The notes under the pieces were generated by a model. That model had not been told where the DNA came from. It saw only the letters and a list, made by a program, of their open reading frames with translations, and did not search any database. Source: Brucella sp. 21LCYQ03 (GTDB lineage: Bacteria; Pseudomonadota; Alphaproteobacteria; Rhizobiales; Rhizobiaceae). Taken from it: DNA of 64,000 nt. Numbering within the stretch: position 1 is the stretch's first letter; each line of letters begins with the position of its first letter. A program made the position numbers and the translations under genes. The DNA lies in NCBI RefSeq assembly GCF_023554105.1, contig NZ_JAMJWE010000008.1, positions 62,001 to 126,000 on the forward strand, in the 5' to 3' direction. Positions 30,535-38,990 of the stretch are shown here, in pieces.

Positions 30535-31758
30535 ATGGCCACCGAAATTCGCGTTCCCACGCTTGGGGAGTCCGTTACTGAGGCAACCATCGGAAAGTGG
30601 TTCAAGAAGGTTGGCGACGCAATCGCTGCTGACGAACCGCTGGTGGAACTGGAAACCGATAAGGTGACGATTGAAGTTCCAGCTGCGGCTGCGGGCGTTT
30701 TGGCTGAAATCGTGGCGCAGGAAGGCGACACTGTTGAAGTGAACGCACTGCTCGGCCAGATTTCGGGTGCGGGTTCTGCTCCTGCTCCGAAGAAGGAAGA
30801 AGCCAAGCCAGCAGCAGCTGCTGCTCCAGCGGCAGCGCCTGTTGCTTCCGCATCGTCGGGTCCAGCAATGCAGCCAGCACCGGCGGCTTCCAAGCTTCTC
30901 GCTGAAAAAGGCCTGTCGGCTGATCAGGTTGATGGTTCGGGCAAGCGCGGTCAGGTTCTCAAGGGCGACGTTCTCGACGCAATCGCCAAGGGCGTTTCGG
31001 CAACACCTGCGGCAGCGGCTCCGGTTGCTGCGCGTCCTGCTTCGTCGGCTGACGATGCTCCACGCGAAGAACGCGTCAAGATGACCCGTCTGCGCCAGAC
31101 CATTGCCAAGCGCCTTAAGGACGCACAGAACACCGCTGCAATGCTGACGACTTACAACGAAGTCGACATGTCTGCGGTGATGGAACTGCGTTCGCGCTAC
31201 AAGGACATTTTTGAGAAGAAGCACGGCGTTAAGCTCGGCTTCATGGGCTTCTTCACGAAGGCTGTGACGCATGCGCTGAAGGAAATCCCAGCTGTTAACG
31301 CTGAGATTGACGGTACCGACATCATCTACAAGAACTTTGCGCATGTCGGCATGGCTGTCGGTACCGATAAGGGCCTTGTTGTTCCGGTTATCCGTGATGC
31401 CGATCAGATGTCGATTGCTGGCGTTGAAAAAGAACTGGGTCGTCTTGCGAAAGCAGCACGCGATGGTTCGCTTTCGATGGCTGACATGCAGGGTGGCACT
31501 TTCACCATCACCAATGGTGGTGTTTACGGTTCGCTGATGTCTTCGCCGATTCTCAACTCGCCGCAGTCGGGTATTCTCGGCATGCACAAGATTCAGGATC
31601 GTCCGGTTGTTGTCGGCGGCCAGATCGTCATCCGTCCGATGATGTATCTCGCGCTCTCCTATGATCACCGTATCGTTGACGGCAAGGAAGCGGTGACCTT
31701 CCTCGTTCGCGTCAAGGAAAGCCTGGAAGATCCAGAACGTCTGGTTCTTGATCTGTAA
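30535..31758 (+). CDS. sucB: 2-oxoglutarate dehydrogenase E2, dihydrolipoamide succinyltransferase
   Basis: SucB moves the succinyl group from E1 to CoA. The 407-residue protein has one lipoyl domain (residues 2-76) with the lipoylated Lys43 in ETDKVTIE. An Ala/Pro-rich linker (about 80-110) follows, then the peripheral subunit-binding domain ([20 protein letters not shown]). The acyltransferase core ends in the catalytic motif [12 protein letters not shown] (His near residue 378). It lies between sucA and a MAPEG gene 13 bp downstream, in the same transcription direction as lpdA. Confidence 0.98.
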   Translation: MATEIRVPTLGESVTEATIGKWFKKVGDAIAADEPLVELETDKVTIEVPAAAAGVLAEIVAQEGDTVEVNALLGQISGAGSAPAPKKEEAKPAAAAAPAAAPVASASSGPAMQPAPAASKLLAEKGLSADQVDGSGKRGQVLKGDVLDAIAKGVSATPAAAAPVAARPASSADDAPREERVKMTRLRQTIAKRLKDAQNTAAMLTTYNEVDMSAVMELRSRYKDIFEKKHGVKLGFMGFFTKAVTHALKEIPAVNAEIDGTDIIYKNFAHVGMAVGTDKGLVVPVIRDADQMSIAGVEKELGRLAKAARDGSLSMADMQGGTFTITNGGVYGSLMSSPILNSPQSGILGMHKIQDRPVVVGGQIVIRPMMYLALSYDHRIVDGKEAVTFLVRVKESLEDPERLVLDL

Positions 31759-31771
31759 GGGTTAGAAGAAT

Positions 31772-32185
31772 ATGGAGCCGGGTATCTTTTCCGCGTCGCC
31801 TTTTCTCCCGCTGATTGGCTGGAGTGTTGTCTTGCTGGTGGTTCATATCCTCCTGCAGGGCTGGACGGTGACGAGGGAACTTGGCTCCAAATGGAATGCA
31901 GGTCCGCGCGATAATGGCTTGAAAGCCTCTGGTCATCTGGCCGGTCGTGCGGAACGCGCTTCCAACAATTTCCGCGAGACCTATCCTGCATTTGTTGCAC
32001 TCGCTTTGGGTCTTGTATTCAAAGGCGATGCAGCAACGCTTGGGCTTTATGGTGCGTGGATATGGTTCGTCTGCCGCATCCTCTACGTACCGCTTTATCT
32101 GGCGGGTATTCCGTATATCCGCTCGCTGGTCTGGGTTGGTTCGCTGGCCGGGCTTGCACTCATGTTTTTCAATTTGGTTTTTTAG
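31772..32185 (+). CDS. MAPEG family membrane protein
   Basis: A 137-residue integral membrane protein with four hydrophobic helices. It matches the MAPEG family (membrane-associated proteins in eicosanoid and glutathione metabolism). The motif RAERASNNFRETYPAF corresponds to the family's glutathione-contacting ERxxxNxxE/F segment. Bacterial members are small glutathione-linked or uncharacterised membrane proteins, and a substrate cannot be assigned. It begins 13 bp after sucB, so it is part of the suc transcript, with the LysE-type exporter next. Confidence 0.9.
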   Translation: MEPGIFSASPFLPLIGWSVVLLVVHILLQGWTVTRELGSKWNAGPRDNGLKASGHLAGRAERASNNFRETYPAFVALALGLVFKGDAATLGLYGAWIWFVCRILYVPLYLAGIPYIRSLVWVGSLAGLALMFFNLVF

Positions 32186-32227
32186 GCGATTTCCTGCATC
32201 TGAACGGTGCCGGGCGAAGGAAAAGCG

Positions 32228-32866
32228 ATGCATCCCTATCTGTTTGAACTTGCATCTCTGATGGCGATTTTCGTTTTTGCTATCGTTTCGCCGGGCGCTG
32301 ATCTGGCGATGGTTATTCGTCAGTCGCTGATGCATGGCCGTCGCGAGGCAATCATTACCAGCTTCGGTATTGGCGCAGCACTTATGATGCATGTCACCTA
32401 TACGGTGCTGGGTCTTGGACTGATCATTTCCAAATCGATCTATCTGTTCAATATCGTCAAATGGTGCGGTGTGGCCTATCTGGTCTATATCGGCATCAAG
32501 GCATTGCGTGCCGGTTCAACCAAGATCGATGTCGATGTGAGTTCACAGGAAGTGCCTGTTCAGCAAAGTGCACTTAAAGCTTTCAGTCTCGGTTTTGCTG
32601 CCAACGCGCTGAACCCGAAAGCCGTGTTCTTCTTCCTTTCGATTTTCTCGACTGTTGTTAGTCTGCACACCCCCAATGAAGTGAAGCTCGGCTATGGTGT
32701 TGTGATGGCCTCGGCATTGATTTCATGGTTTATCGGTGTCAGCCTTTTCATGACGACGCCAAAGATGCGCGCGGTGTTCTCGCGTGCTTCAAAATGGATC
32801 GACAGAACCAGCGGTGTTGTTTTCATTGCGCTTGGTCTCAAACTTGCCATTGCGAAAGCGCAATAA
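32228..32866 (+). CDS. LysE/RhtB family exporter
   Basis: A 212-residue transporter of the LysE/RhtB family, which exports amino acids or related metabolites. It starts MHPYLFELASLMAIFVFAIV, followed by the family motif SPGADLAMVIRQSLMHGRRE; the PGxD/N segment is the signature. Five to six hydrophobic helices follow. The frame opens at 32207, but GAAGGAAAA at 32215-32223 places the start at ATG 32228. Substrate is unknown. It lies between the MAPEG gene and a secreted protein gene in the sucB-lpdA interval. Confidence 0.9.
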   Translation: MHPYLFELASLMAIFVFAIVSPGADLAMVIRQSLMHGRREAIITSFGIGAALMMHVTYTVLGLGLIISKSIYLFNIVKWCGVAYLVYIGIKALRAGSTKIDVDVSSQEVPVQQSALKAFSLGFAANALNPKAVFFFLSIFSTVVSLHTPNEVKLGYGVVMASALISWFIGVSLFMTTPKMRAVFSRASKWIDRTSGVVFIALGLKLAIAKAQ

Positions 32867-32916
32867 CAGGGCCAAAGCGCAGTAATCGCTGCCGGATGAT
32901 TGAGGAGAACCGACAG

Positions 32917-33456
32917 ATGCATGACGTTAAAAAGCTTTTGAAGGTAATGGCTGCATCAGCGCTTGCTGTGACGGTTTTCTCGAGCGCCGTTCAGGCTGCC
33001 TGTACACAGAACCGCGCGACTTATCGCGATCAGGGCGATGCTTACACGCTCACCTTCCATGAGGCGCAGTCGAATGCGCTCAAGATGAGCCCGGCACCAA
33101 CCAATGAATTCACAATCACTGCTGATGACAAGCCGGATTTCAAATTGTCGGGTCTTGTAATCTGGCCGGAAGAGGGTGTTGCGCGCCCCTATGCGCTGAT
33201 CACCTATAATTGCAAGAATGGTGGCACTGATCCGGAAGATCTGGATGATTGCAGTCTCTGGCAGAGTGTCGTCTATGCGCTCAAAGAGGGTGCGGAAGCC
33301 GATGTGTTGCCAAAGGCCGATGAGCCGGCAGCGCAGGCAATTCTGTTTCCCGATCTGGTATCGGCGCTGGACGGATATGATTTTGGTGCAGCGAAGCCGG
33401 ACAAGCCTCTTCAGTTTGAAAGCTTCCGCTTTAAATCCTGCACACCTGAGGAATGA
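32917..33456 (+). CDS. secreted protein of unknown function
   Basis: A 179-residue protein with a signal peptide: MHDVKKLLKVMAASALAVTV, a hydrophobic core and VQAA cleavage before CTQNRATYRDQGDAYTLTFH. The mature part has four Cys in a pattern suggesting disulfides (CTQNR, YNCKNGG, DDCSLWQ, KSCTPEE). I do not recognise the family. The open frame extends to 32725, overlapping the LysE gene, but TGAGGAG at 32901-32907 lies 9 nt before the ATG at 32917. It is 50 bp after the exporter gene and 64 bp before lpdA. Confidence 0.8.
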   Translation: MHDVKKLLKVMAASALAVTVFSSAVQAACTQNRATYRDQGDAYTLTFHEAQSNALKMSPAPTNEFTITADDKPDFKLSGLVIWPEEGVARPYALITYNCKNGGTDPEDLDDCSLWQSVVYALKEGAEADVLPKADEPAAQAILFPDLVSALDGYDFGAAKPDKPLQFESFRFKSCTPEE

Positions 33457-33520
33457 CCGGATTTCTGGTTGAAAATAGTTGACGAGCCGGGAGTGGCTCA
33501 GACGTAAGAAGGATAGTTCA

Positions 33521-34927
33521 ATGTCTTATGATGTGGTTGTCATTGGTACCGGCCCCGGCGGCTATGTTGCTGCAATCAAGGCGGCACAGCTTGGCCTTTC
33601 GGTTGCTGTGGTGGAAAAGCGCAAGACCTTTGGCGGCACCTGTCTCAATGTTGGCTGCATCCCTTCCAAGGCGCTGTTGCATGCGTCTGAAGTCTTTGCG
33701 GAAGCCGGCCATTCTTTCGATACGCTGGGCGTTGAAATCAGCAAGCCGAAGCTCAATCTTGAAAAGATGATGGCGCACAAGGATGCGACCGTTAAGTCGA
33801 ACACATCGGGCGTCGAGTTTCTGTTCAAGAAGAACAAGATCACCGCTTTCATCGGCACCGGCAAGGTCATTGCCAAGGGCAAGGTTTCGGTTACTGCTGA
33901 AGACGGCAAGGTCGAGGAAATCGAAGCCAAGAACATCATCATTGCAACCGGTTCGGACGTCGCTGGCATTCCGGGCGTTAAGGTCGATATTGACGAGAAG
34001 GTCATCCTGTCTTCGACCGGCGCCATCGCGCTTGACAAGGTTCCTGAGCATCTCGTCGTTGTTGGTGGCGGCGTGATTGGTCTGGAACTTGGTTCCGTTT
34101 GGGCGCGTCTCGGCGCGAAAGTGACTGTTGTTGAATATCTCGACAAGGTACTTGGCGCGATGGACGGCGAAGTGTCCAAGCAGTTCCAGCGTCTGCTCGA
34201 AAAGCAGGGCATTGCCTTCAAGCTCAGCGCCAAGGTGACTGGTGTTGAAAAGTCGGCTAAGGGCGCGAAAGTGACCTTTGAGCCGGTTAAGGGCGGCGAT
34301 GCAGAAACCATCGAAGCCGATGCAGTTCTGATTTCGACGGGCCGTCGTCCTTATACGGATGGTTTGGGTCTTCAGGAAGCTGGCGTGAATGTTGATGATC
34401 GCGGTCGCGTGGCCATTGATGGTCACTGGCGCACCAATGTTGAAGGCATTTATGCTATCGGCGACGTGGTTCAGGGTCCTATGCTGGCGCACAAGGCTGA
34501 GGATGAAGGCATTGCAGTTGCCGAAATCATCGCTGGTCAGGCCGGACATGTAAACTTCGACGTTATTCCAAGCGTTGTTTATACGCAGCCGGAAGTGGCT
34601 TCTGTCGGCAAGACCGAAGAAGAACTGAAGGCCGCTGGCGTCGAATATAAGATCGGCAAGTTCCCGTTCACGGCTAATGGTCGCGCACGCGCCATGCAGC
34701 ATACAGACGGCTTTGTGAAGATCCTCGCCGACAAGGCAACGGATCGCGTTCTGGGCGCACATATCCTCGGCTATAATGCCGGTGAAATGATCCACGAACT
34801 GGCTGTTTTGATGGAATTTGGTGGTTCGTCGGAAGATCTGGCACGCACCTGCCACGCACATCCAACCATGTCGGAAGCTGTACGTGAATCGGCTCTCGCG
34901 ACCTTTGCCAAGCCAATTCATATGTAA
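33521..34927 (+). CDS. lpdA: dihydrolipoyl dehydrogenase (E3)
   Basis: LpdA reoxidises dihydrolipoamide in the 2-oxoglutarate dehydrogenase complex and other lipoamide complexes, giving NADH. The 468-residue protein has the FAD motif GTGPGGYVAAIKAAQLG, the redox disulfide in GGTCLNVGCIPSK (Cys41, Cys46), the NAD motif VVGGGVIGLELGSVWARLGA, and the C-terminal catalytic HAHPTMSE. The frame opens at 33479, but MSYDVVVIGTGPGG is the family start and AAGAAGGA lies upstream of 33521. It ends the TCA cluster and is followed by a strong terminator. Confidence 0.97.
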   Translation: MSYDVVVIGTGPGGYVAAIKAAQLGLSVAVVEKRKTFGGTCLNVGCIPSKALLHASEVFAEAGHSFDTLGVEISKPKLNLEKMMAHKDATVKSNTSGVEFLFKKNKITAFIGTGKVIAKGKVSVTAEDGKVEEIEAKNIIIATGSDVAGIPGVKVDIDEKVILSSTGAIALDKVPEHLVVVGGGVIGLELGSVWARLGAKVTVVEYLDKVLGAMDGEVSKQFQRLLEKQGIAFKLSAKVTGVEKSAKGAKVTFEPVKGGDAETIEADAVLISTGRRPYTDGLGLQEAGVNVDDRGRVAIDGHWRTNVEGIYAIGDVVQGPMLAHKAEDEGIAVAEIIAGQAGHVNFDVIPSVVYTQPEVASVGKTEEELKAAGVEYKIGKFPFTANGRARAMQHTDGFVKILADKATDRVLGAHILGYNAGEMIHELAVLMEFGGSSEDLARTCHAHPTMSEAVRESALATFAKPIHM

Positions 34928-34950
34928 TTGCTGGCTTCAGCAATGTAATG

Positions 34951-34977
34951 AAAGGCCCGCTTGCGCGGGCCTTTTTC
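34951..34977. terminator. intrinsic terminator after lpdA, likely bidirectional
   Basis: AGGCCCGC and GCGGGCCT pair around TTGC, with five T after it on the plus strand and three A before it. The convergent gene at 34984-35310 ends 7 bp away, so it may be shared. Confidence 0.9.
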
Positions 34978-34983
34978 GTATGG

Positions 34984-35310
34984 TTAGTTCTGTGCAGGTG
35001 GCGCAGGGGGTGGCGGCGGAGCAGGTGGCTCAGCCGGTGCTGGTGCTTCTGCGGGTGGAGTTGCAGGCGGTGCCGCAGGTGGCATTGTCGTTTCGCCCTG
35101 CGAAGCTGGCGGCGGTGGCGCTGCGGTGTCGGTGGTTCCGCTTCTGTAGAAGAAAAAGCCCAGAATGAGGATTGCGGCGAGCAGAATGACTGCAAGCATC
35201 ATGCCGCTGCCGCCTTTAGGCTGCGGAGGCCGTCCAACCGGGTTTGCAAGCGGGTCCGTCTGACGTGGATTGTTTAATGGATCATTCCGGGGATCGAGTG
35301 GGTCAACCAT
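34984..35310 (-). CDS. small proline-rich single-pass membrane protein
   Basis: A 108-residue protein. The N-terminal 36 residues are polar (MVDPLDPRNDPLNNPRQTDP and following), then one hydrophobic helix (MMLAVILLAAILILGFFFY), then a C-terminal tail made mostly of Pro and Ala (PPAEAPAPAEPPAPPPPPAP). It probably spans the inner membrane once with a Pro-rich periplasmic tail. I do not recognise a family with known function. Low-complexity composition limits homology inference, but the frame is clean and the topology makes sense. It is 75 bp downstream of xerC on the same strand. Confidence 0.65.
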   Translation of the reverse strand: MVDPLDPRNDPLNNPRQTDPLANPVGRPPQPKGGSGMMLAVILLAAILILGFFFYRSGTTDTAAPPPPASQGETTMPPAAPPATPPAEAPAPAEPPAPPPPPAPPAQN

Positions 35311-35385
35311 TGGCTCTCCTCCTTTTGGTCGTGACCATCTGGAGCCTTAACGCCAACCATCCCGGATTGTTCCGTAAAACGATTT

Positions 35386-36333
35386 TCAGGCGCGCGGATG
35401 CGCTTTATCGTAAACATCAAGAAGCCTTGCACTATCAACGCCAGTATAGACCTGCGTTGTCGAGAGGCTGGCATGTCCGAGCAGTTCCTGAATGGTGCGA
35501 AGATCGCCGCCCCGTCCCAGCAGATGTGTGGCAAAGGAGTGGCGCAGCGCATGAGGCGTTGCGGTGTCAGGGAGGCCGAGACCTGCACGCAGTTTCTGCA
35601 TCTCGCGCTGGATGATGGCAGCGTGTAGTTCGCCTCCCTTAGCCCCTCTGAACAAAGGCTTGTCGGCAGAAAGATCAAACGGGCAGAGTTCCCGATATTG
35701 CGCGATGGCACGATGCACTGCTGGAAGCAGTGGCACCATGCGGGATTTACCGCCTTTACCCGTAATGGTGATGGAAAGCGCAGAGGCGTCGCTCAATGCA
35801 TCACCCGCGAGGCCCAGTGCTTCGGAAATGCGAAGGCCGCAGCCGTAAAGCAAGGTAAGCACTGCTGCGTTGCGCGCCGCAATCCATGGTTCTTCCGCCA
35901 TCTGGCCATCGGCTGCAACAACCTTGCGGGCATCGTCTGCGGTCAAAGGCTTTGGCAATGATTTTGGCTGGCGTGGTGCGCGTATTGCTGCCGCACCGGC
36001 TGCATTGACCAGCCCGCGTTTCTCCAGGTGTCTGAGCAGAGAGCGGACGCCTGCAAGACCACGGCCCAATGTGCGGGCACCGGCACCATCGCTGCGGCGG
36101 TTTGCGAGATAGGAGCGCAGATCAGCCACACGTAGGCTGCCAATATCTTTGATCGAGGGTGGCTCGCCCAGATGCCCGGTCATGAATTGCAGAAACTGGC
36201 GTGTGTCTCGCTCATAGGCTTCCAGCGTATTTTCCGACAACCGTCGCATGTCTTTGAGCGTTTTCAGCCACTCCTCACGTGCAGCCGCAAGATCCGCGCG
36301 GGCAGGGATAAGGAATTCGCTTTTGCTCGTCAT
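35386..36333 (-). CDS. xerC: site-specific tyrosine recombinase XerC
   Basis: XerC is the partner of XerD in dif recombination. The 315-residue product shows the core-binding domain (EEWLKTLKDMRRLSENTLEA) and a complete catalytic set: Arg168 in YGCGLRISEAL, His261 and Arg264 in PHALRHSFATH, His287 in LLGHAS, and Tyr296 in TTQVYTGVD. The C-terminus DSARLLDVYDKAHPRA is the XerC-type tail that contacts XerD. It diverges from rimM across 149 bp. Confidence 0.96.
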   Translation of the reverse strand: MTSKSEFLIPARADLAAAREEWLKTLKDMRRLSENTLEAYERDTRQFLQFMTGHLGEPPSIKDIGSLRVADLRSYLANRRSDGAGARTLGRGLAGVRSLLRHLEKRGLVNAAGAAAIRAPRQPKSLPKPLTADDARKVVAADGQMAEEPWIAARNAAVLTLLYGCGLRISEALGLAGDALSDASALSITITGKGGKSRMVPLLPAVHRAIAQYRELCPFDLSADKPLFRGAKGGELHAAIIQREMQKLRAGLGLPDTATPHALRHSFATHLLGRGGDLRTIQELLGHASLSTTQVYTGVDSARLLDVYDKAHPRA

Positions 36334-36482
36334 GGTCTGGATTCGCTGCTTGAGTTGGGCTTAGTGTAGTTTGCCAGCGATAGGTTGCCGGGCGGTAAAG
36401 ATACCGCCTTCCGTTTTTCTTGGCGTTTTTATGGGAAATTGGGTAAGCGATAGAAAATAGTCCTTCAAATACGGAAATATTC

Positions 36483-37070
36483 ATGTCGCGCCTAGAAAAT
36501 CCAATCCAGCTTGCCGTTGTTGGCGCCGCTCATGGCATCCGTGGCGAAGTGAGAGTCAAAACCTATACCGATGATCCTCTTGCCATTGCTGATTATGGCC
36601 AGCTTTATGATGCGCAGGGCAAGGCTTATGAAGTGCTTGAAGCGCGTGCGGCCAAGACTGTGGTTGTTGTTCGCTTTAAAGGCGTCAATGACCGCAATGC
36701 TGCTGAAGCCTTGAACGGCACCGAGCTTTTCATCGACCGTTCGCAGCTTCATGATGAAGAACTGGATGAAGACGAGTTTTTCCAGACTGATCTGATTGGT
36801 CTTGAAGCCTTTGATGCTGATGGCAAATCTTACGGTGTTGTCAGTGCTCTTTTTGATTTTGGTGCTGGCGATCTGATCGAACTGAGCCTCAAGGGCAAAC
36901 GCCCGATGCTGATTCCTTTCACGGAAGCAGCCGTGCCGGAGATCGATTTCGGGAAGGGTACGATTACTGTTGAACCACATGCTGCCGGTCTTATTGCCGA
37001 TGAGGACGACAATCCGTTAAGCGAGCGCAAGAAGCCGAAGAATGAACAGAAGCGGCCAAACAAGTCATGA
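36483..37070 (+). CDS. rimM: ribosome maturation factor RimM
   Basis: RimM binds S19 and assists maturation of the 30S head. The 195-residue protein begins with the RimM N-domain ([20 protein letters not shown]). The C-terminal PRC-barrel domain follows ([40 protein letters not shown]). The last 25 residues ([16 protein letters not shown]) form a basic Lys-rich extension. Its stop overlaps the trmD start (ATGA). The usual neighbours rpsP and ffh, seen beside rimM in many bacteria, are not in this window. Confidence 0.96.
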   Translation: MSRLENPIQLAVVGAAHGIRGEVRVKTYTDDPLAIADYGQLYDAQGKAYEVLEARAAKTVVVVRFKGVNDRNAAEALNGTELFIDRSQLHDEELDEDEFFQTDLIGLEAFDADGKSYGVVSALFDFGAGDLIELSLKGKRPMLIPFTEAAVPEIDFGKGTITVEPHAAGLIADEDDNPLSERKKPKNEQKRPNKS

Positions 37071-37795
37071 GTGATCTGCCTGACACGGATAAGGCGCAGC
37101 GAGGATTTCATGCGTCGGTGCTGACCCTTTATCCCGAAATGTTTCCGGGACCGCTTGGGATTTCGCTGGCGGGCAAAGCGCTTACTGATAATACATGGTC
37201 GCTTGATACGGTGCAGATCCGCGACTTTGCCGAAGGCAAGCATCGCATGGTCGATGATACGCCATCGGGCGGCGGCGCTGGCATGGTGATGAAAGCGGAC
37301 GTGGTGGCGCGTGCACTCGATTCGGTTGCCGATGAGCGTCCTATGCTGCTGATGAGCCCGCGCGGTGTGCCGCTGACGCAAAAGCGTGTGCGTGAACTGG
37401 CCGATGGTCCGGGTGCGATTATTCTGTGTGGTCGGTTTGAAGGCGTCGATGAACGGGTGATCGAAGGGCGACAGCTCGAAGAGATTTCGATCGGCGATTA
37501 CATTCTCTCGGGCGGCGAGACGGCGGCGATTGTTCTGCTTGATGCGATTGTGCGGCTGTTGCCGGGCGTGATGGGCAATCAGGAATCGGGCGAGACAGAA
37601 AGTTTTGAGACCGGGCTTCTTGAGCATCCGCATTATACACGACCGGCGATTTGGGAAGATCGTGCAATTCCTGATGTGCTGACATCGGGCAATCATGGAG
37701 CCATTGCCAAATGGCGTCATGCGCAGGCTGAACGCATTACCAAGGAACGACGTCCTGATCTGTGGGACACTTATCGCGAGGGCAAACGCAAATGA
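37067..37795 (+). CDS. trmD: tRNA (guanosine(37)-N1)-methyltransferase
   Basis: TrmD makes m1G37 in tRNAs that read codons starting with C and in Pro tRNAs, preventing +1 frameshifting. The 242-residue protein has the SPOUT knot with [36 protein letters not shown], and [15 protein letters not shown]. The conserved [16 protein letters not shown] segment is present. The ATG overlaps the rimM TGA and its own TGA overlaps the next ATG, so rimM-trmD-DUF4260 are translationally coupled. Confidence 0.97.
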   Translation: MSDLPDTDKAQRGFHASVLTLYPEMFPGPLGISLAGKALTDNTWSLDTVQIRDFAEGKHRMVDDTPSGGGAGMVMKADVVARALDSVADERPMLLMSPRGVPLTQKRVRELADGPGAIILCGRFEGVDERVIEGRQLEEISIGDYILSGGETAAIVLLDAIVRLLPGVMGNQESGETESFETGLLEHPHYTRPAIWEDRAIPDVLTSGNHGAIAKWRHAQAERITKERRPDLWDTYREGKRK

Positions 37796-38145
37796 ATCTG
37801 ATCCAGCGGCTCGAAAGTCTTTCACTCGCGCTGCTGGCGCTGGGTGCCTATTGGGTGAGTGGCGTGAGCTGGTGGCTGTTTTTGATTCTCATCCTCGCAC
37901 CGGATTTGTCGTTCTTTGCCTATCTCAAAGGTCCGCGCACGGGTGCGATCATTTATAACATCGCGCATAGCTGGATCGGTGTTGTGATTGTGGCTGTGCT
38001 TGGTTGGGTGATGAGCTGGCCGCTTTGCTTTGCTGTTGCGCTTATCTGGGCTGTTCATATTGGTATTGATCGCGCGCTCGGCTTTGGCCTCAAATATGGA
38101 ACCAGTTTTCAGGATACGCATCTCGGACGCATTGGCGGGAAATAG
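37792..38145 (+). CDS. DUF4260 family membrane protein
   Basis: A 117-residue protein with about four hydrophobic segments ([34 protein letters not shown] and others). It contains the DUF4260 motifs [20 protein letters not shown] and the C-terminal [20 protein letters not shown]. Function is unknown. The open frame begins at 37762 inside trmD, but the ATG at 37792 overlaps the trmD stop in ATGA form, so I use that start. It sits between trmD and rplS, which are often direct neighbours in other bacteria. Confidence 0.88.
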   Translation: MNLIQRLESLSLALLALGAYWVSGVSWWLFLILILAPDLSFFAYLKGPRTGAIIYNIAHSWIGVVIVAVLGWVMSWPLCFAVALIWAVHIGIDRALGFGLKYGTSFQDTHLGRIGGK

Positions 38146-38163
38146 CGAAATCTGTGCCGTGAT

Positions 38164-38192
38164 ATTGATTCAATGCGCGCAATGGTGTATTG
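38164..38192 (+). promoter_or_regulatory. candidate promoter for rplS
   Basis: TTGATT (38164-38169), a 17-bp spacer and TATTGC (38187-38192) lie in the 200-bp gap before rplS. The gap also holds the palindrome CAGAGCGCTCTG (38301-38312), close to the ribosome binding site. Pattern match only. Confidence 0.35.
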
Positions 38193-38345
38193 CCGCGCCA
38201 GTTCGGGAAAACCCGACGTCTTTTAACTAATAAATGGTGCACCGCTCCTGCCTGATTTTTCGGGCATAACCACAGGGCCAAAGATGCTTGGTGGTAAGTG
38301 CAGAGCGCTCTGACTGTTTGAGAAGAATTCGAGAAGGATAAGACG

Positions 38346-38780
38346 ATGAACATCATTCGTCAGCTTGAAGCCGAACAGGCAGCAAAGATTGAAGAAAAGC
38401 GCAAGCTTCCAGATTTTAAGCCAGGCGACAGCGTTCGCGTTCAGGTTCGCGTTACCGAAGGTACGCGTACTCGTGTGCAGGCCTATGAAGGCGTTTGCAT
38501 TGCGCGTTCCGGCGCTGGCATTAACGAAAGCTTCACCGTTCGTAAGATTTCTTACGGCGAAGGCGTAGAGCGCGTATTCCCAGTTTACTCGCCAATCGTA
38601 GAAGGTGTTGAACTCGTTCGCCGCGGTAAGGTCCGTCGCGCGAAGCTTTACTACCTTCGTGGCCTCACCGGTAAGGCTGCACGTATTGCTGAGAAGAAAG
38701 ACAACCGCACCAAGGCAGAACGCGAAGCCGACAAGGCCGCTGCTGCTAAGGCAGAAGCTGCAAAGACTGCTGCTGAATAA
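38346..38780 (+). CDS. rplS: 50S ribosomal protein L19
   Basis: L19 lies at the 30S-50S interface. The 144-residue protein starts [15 protein letters not shown] and contains [20 protein letters not shown], the [20 protein letters not shown] segment, and [20 protein letters not shown]. The C-terminus is an Ala/Lys-rich extension ([17 protein letters not shown]) about 25 residues longer than in E. coli, as is common in alphaproteobacteria. GAGAAGGA precedes the ATG. It is followed directly by a strong terminator. Confidence 0.98.
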   Translation: MNIIRQLEAEQAAKIEEKRKLPDFKPGDSVRVQVRVTEGTRTRVQAYEGVCIARSGAGINESFTVRKISYGEGVERVFPVYSPIVEGVELVRRGKVRRAKLYYLRGLTGKAARIAEKKDNRTKAEREADKAAAAKAEAAKTAAE

Positions 38781-38801
38781 GCCAGTTTTCGCAAGAATCT
38801 G

Positions 38802-38830
38802 AAAAAGGCGGTCTTTGGACCGCCTTTTTT
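38802..38830 (+). terminator. intrinsic terminator of rplS
   Basis: GGCGGTC and GACCGCC pair around TTTG, preceded by five A and followed by six T, 21 bp after the rplS stop. Confidence 0.95.
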
Positions 38831-38925
38831 ATTTGCAAAATTCAAAAGCCTGCGTAACATATTGCATAATTCCGCCAATATTGCGCAAGATTGTTACTGC
38901 GACACCCTGTTGCGGTTTGTGTTTC

Positions 38926-38954
38926 TTGACGAAATGCAACGGCGGGTGCATATG
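38926..38954 (+). promoter_or_regulatory. candidate sigma-70 promoter of leuC
   Basis: TTGACG (38926-38931), a 17-bp spacer and CATATG (38949-38954) give a good housekeeping promoter ending 36 bp before the leuC ATG. AAAGGAAC near 38976-38983 is the ribosome binding site. No leucine-rich leader peptide is visible. Confidence 0.5.
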
Positions 38955-38990
38955 ACAGCCAATTAAGAACTATTCAAAGGAACTCTCGCA

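Noticed and set aside
30504-30893. Long minus-strand frames opposite sucB, and similar long shadows opposite cobT, ftsY, lpdA, sucA, sdhA
   Set aside because: They have skewed low-complexity composition and lie opposite well-recognised genes; they are shadows of codon bias.
38831-38990. Leucine-rich attenuator peptide before leuC
   Set aside because: No short ORF with clustered Leu codons and no terminator/antiterminator pair is visible in the leader.
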